Positions 26,336-33,385 of a stretch of DNA of 64,000 nucleotides are shown here, one piece after another. The DNA comes from UBA7239 sp964509075 (GTDB taxonomy: Bacteria > Pseudomonadota > Gammaproteobacteria > Pseudomonadales > UBA7239). The DNA lies in contig CAZDWC010000006.1 in NCBI GenBank assembly GCA_964509075.1, positions 160,610 through 224,609 on the forward strand, given 5' to 3'. The translations under genes were made by a program, and so were the position numbers. The notes under the pieces were generated by a model. It did not search any database. It saw only the letters and a program-made list of their open reading frames with translations, and had not been told where the DNA came from. Numbering within the stretch: position 1 is the first letter of the stretch; every line of letters begins with the position of its first letter.

Positions 26336-26449
26336 AGTAAATAGGTGGATGGCGGTGTGTATTGTCTTAAATTTTCCGATTTCTGGTTGTTTTTTCAGCT
26401 TGTCCGTAGTGATTTATGTTTCATCCTATTGATTCCAAAGGTTTTTTGG

Positions 26450-27148
26450 TTATAGCTTTAAGATTGCATCTTTCACGACGCCTATTATGGCGCAGTTTTC
26501 GTCGATGGTGATAATGGGGTACTGCGGGTTGAGTGGCTTGAGGTAGCGCTGGCCAGCATCAATGATCAGTCGTTTGAAGGTTGCTTCTGCGGTGCCGTCT
26601 AGCTGGGCCACCACCAACGAGCCGTTTTCGGCCTGGCCATCCGGGTCTACGATGATGACTGCGCCGTCGGGTATGGATGGATGGCCGCCGGGGTTGTACA
26701 TGCTGTCGCCTTTGACCCGCAGGGCAAAGGCGTGGGGGGGGCAGTTTGCGGTGATGACCCAGTCATCGTTATCGGGAACTGGCTGTGCAGTTTCGGCCCA
26801 GTGGCCGGCCTGTACCCAACTGATGACATAGACCTTACGCGCCAATGCCGTTGCGGGGCCTGTATTGCCACCACCGGATATCAGCTCGCCCGGTATTGGG
26901 GTGCTGGCATATGCGCTGCCCACTACCATATCGCTTATGCCGGCGCTCATCTGGCCGACACCAGTCGCCAACCACAGCGAACTCACCTCAAGGGTGGAGG
27001 CAAGGATGGGGGTATGCACAGATTGTTCCTGGTCGCCGCGCTCTATTTTGGAGATCGTGGCTTGATTTACGCCAGATCGCTCGGCCAGTTCGTTCTGTGT
27101 CCACCCCTTGTTTGTGCGCGCTACGCGCAAGCGGGTGCCAAAATTCAT
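26450..27148 (-). CDS. cI: CI-type phage repressor (HTH plus S24/LexA-like peptidase)
   Basis: 232 residues. N-terminal XRE helix-turn-helix: RLRVARTNKGWTQNELAERSGVNQATISKIERGDQ. C-terminal self-cleavage domain: the Ala-Gly scissile pair in ISWVQAGHW, Ser in VKGDSMYNPGG, and Lys in TAEATFKRLI. It would maintain lysogeny and be cleaved after RecA activation. ATG 27148 begins at MNFGTRLRVAR; the longer frame to 27208 runs through the operators and is rejected. Divergent from cro. Confidence 0.93.
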   Translation of the reverse strand: MNFGTRLRVARTNKGWTQNELAERSGVNQATISKIERGDQEQSVHTPILASTLEVSSLWLATGVGQMSAGISDMVVGSAYASTPIPGELISGGGNTGPATALARKVYVISWVQAGHWAETAQPVPDNDDWVITANCPPHAFALRVKGDSMYNPGGHPSIPDGAVIIVDPDGQAENGSLVVAQLDGTAEATFKRLIIDAGQRYLKPLNPQYPIITIDENCAIIGVVKDAILKL

Positions 27149-27161
27149 AGCATGGCACGTT

Positions 27162-27222
27162 AATACGGCGGTATTTCCTTGACAAACAACTATAGTATTT
27201 GTTTCCATAGTACCTGCGTATT
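27162..27222. promoter_or_regulatory. OR-like triple operator between cI and cro
   Basis: Three 14-base dyads at 27162-27175 (AATACGGCGGTATT), 27186-27199 (weaker, ACAACTATAGTATT) and 27209-27222 (AGTACCTGCGTATT), spaced 24 and 23 bases. The spacing and asymmetry resemble lambda OR3-OR2-OR1. A TTGACA lies at 27179-27184. Related dyads at 24383-24421 form the left operator. Confidence 0.75.
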
Positions 27223-27237
27223 ATTTGCGAGGGTCAA

Positions 27238-27459
27238 ATGTCTAATTTAGCTGAGTTTCGAAAGCGTGCCGGTTGGACACAAGTGGAGTTGGCACTGGCT
27301 GCAGGGCTTACCCAAGGAGCTATTGCGCACCTCGAGTCTGGCCGTACGCGAAGCCCTGAGGTGCGGACGGTCCGTAAGGTTGTTTCGGCGCTGTGTGGAA
27401 GGGGTGTCGATTGTACGGTGGATGACATTTTCCCTCCTGAGCAAGACGCTGCGGCGTGA
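27238..27459 (+). CDS. Cro-like XRE regulator
   Basis: 73 residues, essentially one helix-turn-helix: LAEFRKRAGWTQVELALAAGLTQGAIAHLESGRTRSP. GAGGG precedes the ATG. It is divergent from cI and first of the rightward early operon, so it should play the Cro role by competing for the same operators. Confidence 0.85.
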   Translation: MSNLAEFRKRAGWTQVELALAAGLTQGAIAHLESGRTRSPEVRTVRKVVSALCGRGVDCTVDDIFPPEQDAAA

Positions 27460-27544
27460 TTTAGGTGTGTCCATGCCGCCACTGTATTGATGGTGGCGTG
27501 GGCTGGATACGGTGAAAACAAGAAGCAACAGTACAGGGGTGGAT

Positions 27545-28033
27545 ATGAAGAACGGAATGGGATCGCGAGAGCGTGCGGAAAAGTGTCTGCTGAATTTGCA
27601 AATGGCTTGTTACCACGCAGTGCATGATTTTTCCGGCGGTGTAGGCGCTGTTGCAGGTGCGCATGGCAAAAGCGCTGCTACTTTGCAGAACAAGCTGAAT
27701 CCAAATCTTGACAGCCATGTGTTGAATATCAGCGATCTCGAGCAGATTGCCATCACCACGCAGGATGAACGCGTTCTGCAGACGGTGTGCAGTTGGTACG
27801 GCGCTGGATATTTCATTCTGCCGAAATGTGACACTGATGAGGCTGGGTTGCTTGAAAAAAGCGCTGAGTTGACGCGCGAGCTTGGTGAATTGATGCAGGA
27901 AGTGAGCGCATCGCTGGCGGATGGCAAGGTGAATCCCGATGAGGTTAGAGCACTCGATAAAGCGCTGATGGAGTGCACGGCGGCCGCGGCTGGGCTGGTT
28001 GAGCTCGCAAAGCGAATCGGAGGGGTTGAGTAA
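27545..28033 (+). CDS. CII-type (CP76) phage regulatory protein
   Basis: 162 residues starting MKNGMGSRERAEKCLLNLQMACYHAVHDFSGGVGAVAGAHGKSAATLQNKLNPN, which matches the phage CII/CP76 regulator family: a small HTH-like N-terminus then a helical C-terminus. ATG 27545 follows AGGGGTGG; an upstream in-frame ATG at 27512 lacks a site. Expected to influence the lysis/lysogeny choice. Confidence 0.8.
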   Translation: MKNGMGSRERAEKCLLNLQMACYHAVHDFSGGVGAVAGAHGKSAATLQNKLNPNLDSHVLNISDLEQIAITTQDERVLQTVCSWYGAGYFILPKCDTDEAGLLEKSAELTRELGELMQEVSASLADGKVNPDEVRALDKALMECTAAAAGLVELAKRIGGVE

Positions 28034-28239
28034 TGGACGTTGTTGATCGCGCGACCGAATACCAACAGGCGATGCTGGATGCGCAGATTGCCAGTCATCG
28101 GCGGCCAATGCAGGTGCAGGAATCTGCGGAGGTGTGTATTGAGTGTGGTGAGCTAATTCCAGACGAGCGCCGGATGGCGGTGCCAGGTGTTGATACCTGT
28201 GTGCATTGCCGGACGATTCAGGAAAAGAGGGCTGCATGA
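28033..28239 (+). CDS. TraR/DksA-like C4 zinc finger protein
   Basis: 68 residues with CIECG...CVHC (17 residues between pairs), the TraR/DksA zinc finger, preceded by a short helical N-terminus. Phage and plasmid TraR-like proteins act in the RNA polymerase secondary channel. The start overlaps the previous stop (TAATG). Confidence 0.88.
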   Translation: MDVVDRATEYQQAMLDAQIASHRRPMQVQESAEVCIECGELIPDERRMAVPGVDTCVHCRTIQEKRAA

Positions 28240-28541
28240 TGGGTCAGACGGATGCAAGGCCTGTATCTGCGCCAGAAATATTGGTGGCTGCGGAATCTCA
28301 CATGATCGCTCGTGCCGGCACTTATGATAAGCCGGAAGGCGAGCGCTCTATGCTGCAGACGGTGCGCGTGTTCAATGCGTTTCATGGCACGCAGCTGACC
28401 GAGGCACAGGGATGGCATTTTATGCAGATTCTCAAGGATGTGAGGTTGTTCACGCGAGATGCGTATCACGCAGACAGTGCTGAGGATGGCGTGGCTTATG
28501 CGGCTTTGAAGTGCGAAGCAAAGGCGGCTGAGCATGGATAA
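28236..28541 (+). CDS. DUF6378 phage protein
   Basis: 101 residues: ILVAAESHMIARAGTYDKPEGERSMLQTVRVFNAFHG, then GWHFMQILKDVRLFTRDAYHADSAEDGVAYAALKCEA. This is a conserved phage family without known activity; the His/Asp/Glu pattern hints at a metal-binding helical fold (inference). ATG 28236 overlaps the zinc finger stop; GAGG lies about six bases upstream. Confidence 0.85.
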   Translation: MMGQTDARPVSAPEILVAAESHMIARAGTYDKPEGERSMLQTVRVFNAFHGTQLTEAQGWHFMQILKDVRLFTRDAYHADSAEDGVAYAALKCEAKAAEHG

Positions 28542-29367
28542 AGTAATTGCGCAATTACAGTCTGCCGGACTGATTCTCGATGGCCTGCCAGAGCTTGGCA
28601 GGTTGGTGCGTTGCAAGGTAGACGGTGACCGCGGCGGCAAAGAGAGTGGCTGGTATGTGCTGCATGAATTGCGTCTCGACAGTGGTGATGTGGTGCTTGT
28701 TGGGCGCTATGGCAACTGGCGCGCATTGGGTGATCTGTCGCTGGCCATTGAGTTTGATAAGCCGTTGTCGTCAGCAGAGCGTGAGCGTATACAGCTGGAA
28801 ACGGCACGGCTGCGTGATCTGGCCGCCTCTGAGAAAAAACAGAAAGCGGAAGCTGCTGCAAAGCGCGCAAAGAAAATATGGGAAAAGTTGCCAGACATTG
28901 GCGCCAGTGAATACCTGAAGGAAAAGCAGGTGAGTGCGCATGGTGTGCGATTCGCGCGCGGTAGCCTTGTGGTTCCGGTGCGTAATATCGCTGGTGATCT
29001 TGTCGGCCTGCAGTTCATCGCTGGCGACGGCAGCAAGAAGTTTCTGACTGGTACGCCCAAGCGTGGCTGCTTCCATTCGATCGGTAAGCTATCTCCCGCC
29101 GCCCCTCTGTGCGTCTGTGAGGGTTATGCGACGGGTGCCAGTATTTACAAAGCCACCGGATGGCCAGTGGCCGTCGCATTTGATGCGGGCAATTTAACGG
29201 CTGTGGCGACAGCGCTGCGCGAAAAATATCCCGATCAAAAAATTCTGATTTGTGCGGACAATGACGTAGCCACTGAAGGTAATCCGGGTGTCAGCAAGGC
29301 GCGCGAGGCGGCGCGGCTGATCGGTGCGATTGTGGCTGTGCCGGTATTTGCCAAGGCGGCTGCATGA
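28534..29367 (+). CDS. Toprim-domain phage primase
   Basis: 277 residues. A Lys/Ala-rich helical region (~85-120) precedes SEYLKEKQVSAHGVRFARGSLVVPVRN, typical of TraC/phage primase-like proteins. The Toprim motifs are LCVCEGYATGASIYKATG (Glu) and KILICADND (Asp-x-Asp). No N-terminal zinc finger. Overlaps its neighbours by 8 and 4 bases, and probably works with the next gene at the replication fork. Confidence 0.88.
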   Translation: MDKVIAQLQSAGLILDGLPELGRLVRCKVDGDRGGKESGWYVLHELRLDSGDVVLVGRYGNWRALGDLSLAIEFDKPLSSAERERIQLETARLRDLAASEKKQKAEAAAKRAKKIWEKLPDIGASEYLKEKQVSAHGVRFARGSLVVPVRNIAGDLVGLQFIAGDGSKKFLTGTPKRGCFHSIGKLSPAAPLCVCEGYATGASIYKATGWPVAVAFDAGNLTAVATALREKYPDQKILICADNDVATEGNPGVSKAREAARLIGAIVAVPVFAKAAA

Positions 29368-30818
29368 CGTGGACGGATTTCAATGATCTGCATGTAACGC
29401 ACGGAATTGATGCGGTACGTGAGCAGCTGGAACATGCGCTCGCTGCAAACGAGGTGCTGGATGTTCCCGCAACAGATATGCCGATTGACGACGATTTTCA
29501 TGACCGTTATGAGCCATCCCGCGCCCACCAGCAAGTTGGTGCGCCATTGGTATTCGGTCGATGGACTGTCGGCGAAATGGTGAGGCACATCAGTTTGATT
29601 TATGGCACCGATACTGTTTGGGATGCGAGAGAGCGCGTGCTGATGCGTTTGTCGCATTTGCGTCATATTGTCGGTCGCGACATGTTCAAGGCTTGGGACG
29701 AGCATGAGATGCGTAAGATCATCAAGGGGTTGGTATTTGAGCCTTCAAATGTGGTGCCTCCTGCACATGAGAATCTGTTCAACGGTTTTGCAATCTCGCC
29801 TGGCACACAAGGGGCGCGGGGATGTCCGCGCATTTTGCAGCACATTTACAGGTTATGCGGAAGGCGTGATGAAGAGTTTGAGTGGTTGATGCGATGGATT
29901 GCTTATCCTCTGCAGAATCCTGGTGCAAAAATGGACACTAGCGTGGTCATGCATGGCTCTGAGGGGCCCGGCAAATCCATTATCTGGGAGCAGGTGGTTG
30001 GCCGGATATACGGTGAGTATGCAATAACGGTTGGGCAGGCGCAGGTAGAGAGTCAATTCACCGGGTGGCAGTCGAAAAAATGCCTAGCGCTATGTGAAGA
30101 GGTAGTCGCACGTAATGAGAAGTCGCATTACAAGGGCATGATCAAACATTTGGTGACGGGCAGGACGCTGATCATCAACGAGAAAAATCTCCCGGCTCGG
30201 GAGGAAGTAAACCACATGAATTCGGTATTTCTGTCCAACAGCACGCAACCATTGGAGCTGGATCTCGGGGACAGGCGATTTCTGGTGTTGTGGATTACCG
30301 ATGTGCCAGATTCTGCGTATTTCAAAGCATTGTTCGATGAAATCGCCAACGGTGGCGTGGAAGAGTTCTACGCGCACTTGCTGTCTCTGGATATGAAAGA
30401 CTTTGATGCGCACACTAAGCCGCCTCTGAATGCCGAGAAAAAATATTTGATAGAGGTTGGGCTGCCTAACCCTGTATTGTTTTATCAGGACTGGAAGGAT
30501 GGTTTGTTGGGTGTCGAATACGGATGTTGCCCGGTTGCCATGCTGTATGAGCTTTACAAACGCTGGTGTGAACAGCGCAATGAGTTCAAGCGGCGTGATC
30601 GCGATGTGAAATCGGAATTGCGACGATATCTTACCGAGGAAAGGCTGGATATAAGGCTCCCAGATGACATGAAAGATCGGAAGACAGTGCGTGTCTGGGT
30701 AACTCCAGAGCGAATATGTGAGAAGGGTAGCGCTGGCTTTGTGCGCGCTGTAGAGCAGTCATGCCAGCAACTGAACAAGACATTCGAAGGGTTAAAGGAT
30801 GAGCATGCAAAATTCTGA
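29364..30818 (+). CDS. Phage DNA helicase (DUF5906/primase C-terminal type)
   Basis: 484 residues. Walker A is MHGSEGPGKSIIWE (~200-212); a Walker B-like CLALCEEV follows, then IINEKNLPAREEVNHMNSVFLSNS, the sensor region of SF3-type helicases. The N-terminal ~130 residues hold the usual linker. It forms with the Toprim gene a primase-helicase pair. The iteron-like cluster starts about 20 bases after its stop. Confidence 0.88.
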   Translation: MTWTDFNDLHVTHGIDAVREQLEHALAANEVLDVPATDMPIDDDFHDRYEPSRAHQQVGAPLVFGRWTVGEMVRHISLIYGTDTVWDARERVLMRLSHLRHIVGRDMFKAWDEHEMRKIIKGLVFEPSNVVPPAHENLFNGFAISPGTQGARGCPRILQHIYRLCGRRDEEFEWLMRWIAYPLQNPGAKMDTSVVMHGSEGPGKSIIWEQVVGRIYGEYAITVGQAQVESQFTGWQSKKCLALCEEVVARNEKSHYKGMIKHLVTGRTLIINEKNLPAREEVNHMNSVFLSNSTQPLELDLGDRRFLVLWITDVPDSAYFKALFDEIANGGVEEFYAHLLSLDMKDFDAHTKPPLNAEKKYLIEVGLPNPVLFYQDWKDGLLGVEYGCCPVAMLYELYKRWCEQRNEFKRRDRDVKSELRRYLTEERLDIRLPDDMKDRKTVRVWVTPERICEKGSAGFVRAVEQSCQQLNKTFEGLKDEHAKF

Positions 30819-30836
30819 GTGTTTTTTGTTCGCATG

Positions 30837-31075
30837 TCCGACATCCGACAGCAGGTCCGACAGCATGTCCGACAGCTGGAAGCCGTGCAGCACAAGGCCG
30901 ACAGCATCCGACAGCAATAACGCGCGTATATGTGCGCGTGCGTGCACATGTTCGCACGGATACATGTAAAAAACGTGTCGGATGCTGTCGGACGTGTCGG
31001 ATGTGCATTAAATATATGAATTGTAAAGAATGAATATCCGACAGCATCCGACAGCATGGGAAAACTGCTGTCGGA
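30837..31075. repeat. Iteron-like cluster of TCCGACA(GC), candidate replication origin
   Basis: About twelve copies of (T/G)CCGACA, most followed by GC, lie in 239 bases: six forward at 30837-30913, three inverted at 30976-31002, two forward at 31037-31053 and one inverted at 31067-31075. An alternating-purine-pyrimidine stretch (GTATATGTGCGCGTGCGTGCAC) and an AT-rich stretch sit in the middle. Position next to the helicase suggests an origin; a transcription-factor array is the alternative. Confidence 0.6.
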
Positions 31076-31103
31076 AGTTAAAAACACAAGCCAAGGGGGA
31101 TTT

Positions 31104-31499
31104 ATGATCGCAACAACCGAGCAAAGAATTCACGAATGGGCCTTGTGGAGCCGCGCTGGTGGGCCTGTACGGGCGCTGGGATACAAATCGCCGTCTCTGG
31201 CGCTGATGCGGCAGCATATGGGCAGTACTGTTCGTTCTGCTGCGTTGTGCGATGAAGAGGCGATGTTCATTGATGCGGTGGTGACGCGTCTGAGAGCGCG
31301 ACGTGGCGATTTATGGTTGGCACTGGCGTTGTATTACGGTGTGACAGAGAACGGGCGCTGTTGCGGCTCGTATCGCGCGACAGCAGAAAAACTCGGCACG
31401 AACAAGACGCATGCTGCGCAATTGGTGCAGATAGCGGTTGCGTGGATTGACGGCCAATTTGATGGCGTTGAATGCATGTTTGATCGCGAAGCTGCGTGA
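31104..31499 (+). CDS. Q-like late antiterminator
   Basis: 131 residues: IHEWALWSRAGGPVRALGYKSPSLALMRQHMG, ALCDEEAMFIDAVVTRLRARRGDLWLALALYYG and SYRATAEKLGTNKTHAAQLVQIAVAWIDG match the phage antitermination protein Q family. ATG 31104 has AAGGGGGA upstream. It lies just before a strong promoter and two terminators, as expected for Q control of late genes. Confidence 0.82.
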   Translation: MIATTEQRIHEWALWSRAGGPVRALGYKSPSLALMRQHMGSTVRSAALCDEEAMFIDAVVTRLRARRGDLWLALALYYGVTENGRCCGSYRATAEKLGTNKTHAAQLVQIAVAWIDGQFDGVECMFDREAA

Positions 31500-31535
31500 T
31501 TGTGGTGAAAATTGAAAAAAATCACCGTTGACGTG

Positions 31536-31565
31536 TTGACAGTGTCCGGACAGTAGGTATATAAA
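31536..31565 (+). promoter_or_regulatory. Late promoter (PR'-like)
   Basis: TTGACA at 31536-31541, then TATATAAA at 31558-31565 (spacing 16-18 depending on the hexamer). A perfect TGTCCGGACA palindrome lies in the spacer. It is followed by two terminators around a tRNA and then by the lysis and morphogenesis genes. Confidence 0.7.
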
Positions 31566-31614
31566 TTGCGTCATCCTGTCGATTGGTGCGTTTAACTGAT
31601 CGGCAACATATAAA

Positions 31615-31639
31615 CCCGGCCACTGTGCCGGGTTTTTTT
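31615..31639 (+). terminator. Terminator before the phage tRNA
   Basis: CCCGGC/GCCGGG arms with loop CACTGT followed by seven T. Nearly the same hairpin recurs at 31740-31762 after the tRNA. Confidence 0.88.
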
Positions 31640-31651
31640 ATGCGCGAAAAA

Positions 31652-31727
31652 TGTGGAGTGGAGCAGTTGGTAGCTCGCCGGGCCCATAACCCGGAAGTCG
31701 CTGGTTCGAGTCCGGCCTCCGCAACCA
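31652..31727 (+). tRNA. Phage tRNA(CAT), initiator-like, with C33
   Basis: Cloverleaf: acceptor TGTGGAG/CTCCGCA, D-stem GAGC/GCTC, anticodon stem CCGGG/CCCGG, loop CCCATAA, T-stem GCTGG/CCGGC, encoded ACCA. Anticodon CAT. A11-U24 in the D-stem and three G-C pairs (29-31/39-41) are hallmarks of initiator tRNA. The end pair is U1-A72 rather than the C1/A72 mismatch of E. coli tRNA-fMet, and position 33 is C where U is almost universal. It could be a genuine phage initiator tRNA, a tRNA with another role, or a decayed copy. Confidence 0.85.
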
Positions 31728-31739
31728 TATCCACCTGTT

Positions 31740-31762
31740 CCCGGCCTTGTGCCGGGTTTTTT
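31740..31762 (+). terminator. Terminator after the phage tRNA
   Basis: CCCGGC/GCCGGG arms, loop CTTGT, followed by TTTTTTATTTT. With the hairpin at 31615 it brackets the tRNA, so late-gene expression would need antitermination. Confidence 0.88.
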
Positions 31763-31790
31763 ATTTTGGCTGTCTGCGAGGGATATCTTC

Positions 31791-32138
31791 ATGCGGTTAA
31801 TCGTTCTTGTTTTGATGTCGCTGTCGGCGCTGGTTTGTTGTTCTTTTTCATTTGCTGATGCAGCTCCTACTGCACCTGATGTGAATGCTACAGAGCAAAT
31901 TGCGCAGTTGTTGTTTGCCTGTTTCATGCAGCTTCCAGCAATGGCGCAGGCTTTTGTCATGGCAGTGACGTTTCTTGCGGTGCTTATCCCGCAGATTGCA
32001 CCAATTACGCCGTGGACATGGGATGACCGCACGATCCAGTACAAGGGGACGATCACGCGATGGGTTCTGCGGTTGTGGAATCTGGCTGCTGGTAATTGGG
32101 GTCGGGCAGCGAATAAATCCGGCACTGACATGAGATGA
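31791..32138 (+). CDS. Membrane protein of the lysis region, 115 aa
   Basis: Begins MRLIVLVLMSLSALVCCSFSFADAA, a typical signal peptide, followed by a second hydrophobic segment at about 45-68 (LFACFMQLPAMAQAFVMAVTFLAVLIPQIAP). GAGGGAT precedes ATG 31791. It lies directly before the holin and might be a second holin-like or pinholin-type protein; no family recognised. Confidence 0.65.
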   Translation: MRLIVLVLMSLSALVCCSFSFADAAPTAPDVNATEQIAQLLFACFMQLPAMAQAFVMAVTFLAVLIPQIAPITPWTWDDRTIQYKGTITRWVLRLWNLAAGNWGRAANKSGTDMR

Positions 32139-32145
32139 CTGCGCC

Positions 32146-32466
32146 ATGCCGGAAAAGGACCCAACAACATATTCGTTACTGACATATGCCTGGGTGTTCG
32201 CGCTTTCAGCGTGGGGCGGTGTCGTCAGCATGATTCGCAAGATCAGGTCTGGCGAGAGTAAGCCGCACAACCTGATGGAGTTTGTCGGTGAGATTGTCAC
32301 CAGCGGTTTTGCTGGTGCTCTCACATTTCTCGGCTGTCAGGCAGCCGGGTTTGATTTGATGTGGACTGCAGTACTCGTTGGCGTTAGCGGTCACATGGGC
32401 GCACGTGCGATCTATCAGGTTGAGCGTGTTGCCATGCGCATATTCGAGCACAAGATCGGATCATGA
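32146..32466 (+). CDS. LydA-type phage holin
   Basis: 106 residues: MPEKDPTTYSLLTYAWVFALSAWGGVVSMIRKIRSG, EFVGEIVTSGFAGALTFLGCQAAG, and TAVLVGVSGHMGARAIYQVER. Three hydrophobic segments, with the GHMG motif of the LydA/phage_holin_3 family. It would permeabilise the inner membrane for release of the endolysin at 50799. Confidence 0.85.
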   Translation: MPEKDPTTYSLLTYAWVFALSAWGGVVSMIRKIRSGESKPHNLMEFVGEIVTSGFAGALTFLGCQAAGFDLMWTAVLVGVSGHMGARAIYQVERVAMRIFEHKIGS

Positions 32467-32705
32467 ATACGCTGCTGCAATTGTTGTTGCTAGTAATGCA
32501 GGTTGTGCAGTCATTGTTATCGAGAGCAGAGCGTGAAGAGCATGATGCGAGAGTGGCAGAAATTAAGGCTGATCCTCGCGCTGCTTTCGTGCGCAAGTTT
32601 GGCCGGGTGCGGGATGATGTGTCCTGCAAAGCCGATGGCGCCTGTGTGCCAGAGGCCAACGCTGAACCAGATGACGGTCACGAACAGCGGCGTGCAACTG
32701 ACTGA
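32463..32705 (+). CDS. Probable inner-membrane spanin (Rz-like)
   Basis: 80 residues. N-terminal hydrophobic anchor (MNTLLQLLLLVMQVVQSLL) then a charged helical stretch (SRAEREEHDARVAEIKADPRAA), the usual i-spanin layout but short. It overlaps the holin stop, and a lipoprotein frame is embedded in it, as in Rz/Rz1 pairs. Confidence 0.6.
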   Translation: MNTLLQLLLLVMQVVQSLLSRAEREEHDARVAEIKADPRAAFVRKFGRVRDDVSCKADGACVPEANAEPDDGHEQRRATD

Positions 32706-32757
32706 CGCTGATCTTGAGGCGCTGATGCTGTACATCGAGTGTCTCGAGGCCCGTTGA
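32545..32757 (+). CDS. Probable outer-membrane spanin lipoprotein (Rz1-like)
   Basis: Reads MREWQKLRLILALLSCASLAGCGMM: signal peptide and lipobox LAGC, then a small periplasmic part with Pro-rich CPAKPMAPVCQRP. ATG 32545 has GAAGAG just upstream; ATG 32542 is the alternative. About 70 residues. Nested out of frame in the gene before it; together they would disrupt the outer membrane at lysis. Confidence 0.72.
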   Translation: MREWQKLRLILALLSCASLAGCGMMCPAKPMAPVCQRPTLNQMTVTNSGVQLTDADLEALMLYIECLEAR

Positions 32758-32860
32758 TGGTTCACGGGTCCTTCCGGCGGATCTGCAGCATACGGGTCAG
32801 AGAGGCGCAAACTTTCTGCAGCTGTGAATTGTGTATGGACTTCCTTACTTGGTTGCCACT

Positions 32861-33385
32861 ATGGGCCTGATGGTCAGCAAGAAACAGCTTGCCGAGATAT
32901 TCGATGTCAGCGAGCGAACACTGACCGAATGGCAGCAAAAAGGAATGCCCATCGCGCATGACGCTGATCGTGGCATGCAGAACCAGTACGATACGGCAGC
33001 CTGCATCAACTGGCGTATCAACCAGTTGGTGCACGGCAGTTCTGAATCACCGAAGGATAGAAAAGATCGCGTCAGTGCCGACATGATCGAGCTCCAAATT
33101 GCAGAGCGCTGCAAACAGCTGGTACCGGCTGATGAAGTAGAAGCAGCATGGTCTGGCATGGTGATCGGTTGCCGCGCTGAATTAATGAATATGGCGGAGA
33201 AACTCAAGGTCACTGTCGATGCGATGTATGGCATCGAGCTCGACATTGGTCTGGTCAATGATTATGTCCACGATGCACTCGGCAAGTTGGCTGCAGGCGA
33301 CACAGCAGAACTTGAGCAGCATCCTGCAATCAGCACGGTCGCGCTTTGCGCCGCCATTGCGGATGTCGACGACGGAGTGGGCTGA
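32861..33385 (+). CDS. Terminase small subunit (Nu1-like)
   Basis: About 174 residues. VSKKQLAEIFDVSERTLTEWQQKGMPIAHDADRGMQNQYDTAACINW matches the lambda Nu1 winged helix (Nu1: NKKQLADIFGASIRTIQNWQEQGMPV). The helical C-terminus (EIEL.., ADEVEAAWSGMVIGCRAELMNM) fits. No strong RBS; ATG 32861, 32870 and 32831 are all possible. Recognises packaging sites and loads the large subunit. Confidence 0.88.
   Translation: MGLMVSKKQLAEIFDVSERTLTEWQQKGMPIAHDADRGMQNQYDTAACINWRINQLVHGSSESPKDRKDRVSADMIELQIAERCKQLVPADEVEAAWSGMVIGCRAELMNMAEKLKVTVDAMYGIELDIGLVNDYVHDALGKLAAGDTAELEQHPAISTVALCAAIADVDDGVG

Noticed and set aside
27149..27208. Longer cI frame from ATG 27208
   Set aside because: It would run through the operator cluster; the helix-turn-helix domain begins normally at ATG 27148.
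30837..31075. CRISPR array
   Set aside because: The short TCCGACA repeats are 7-9 bases, irregularly spaced and in both orientations, with no 25-40-base repeat/spacer pattern and no cas genes.
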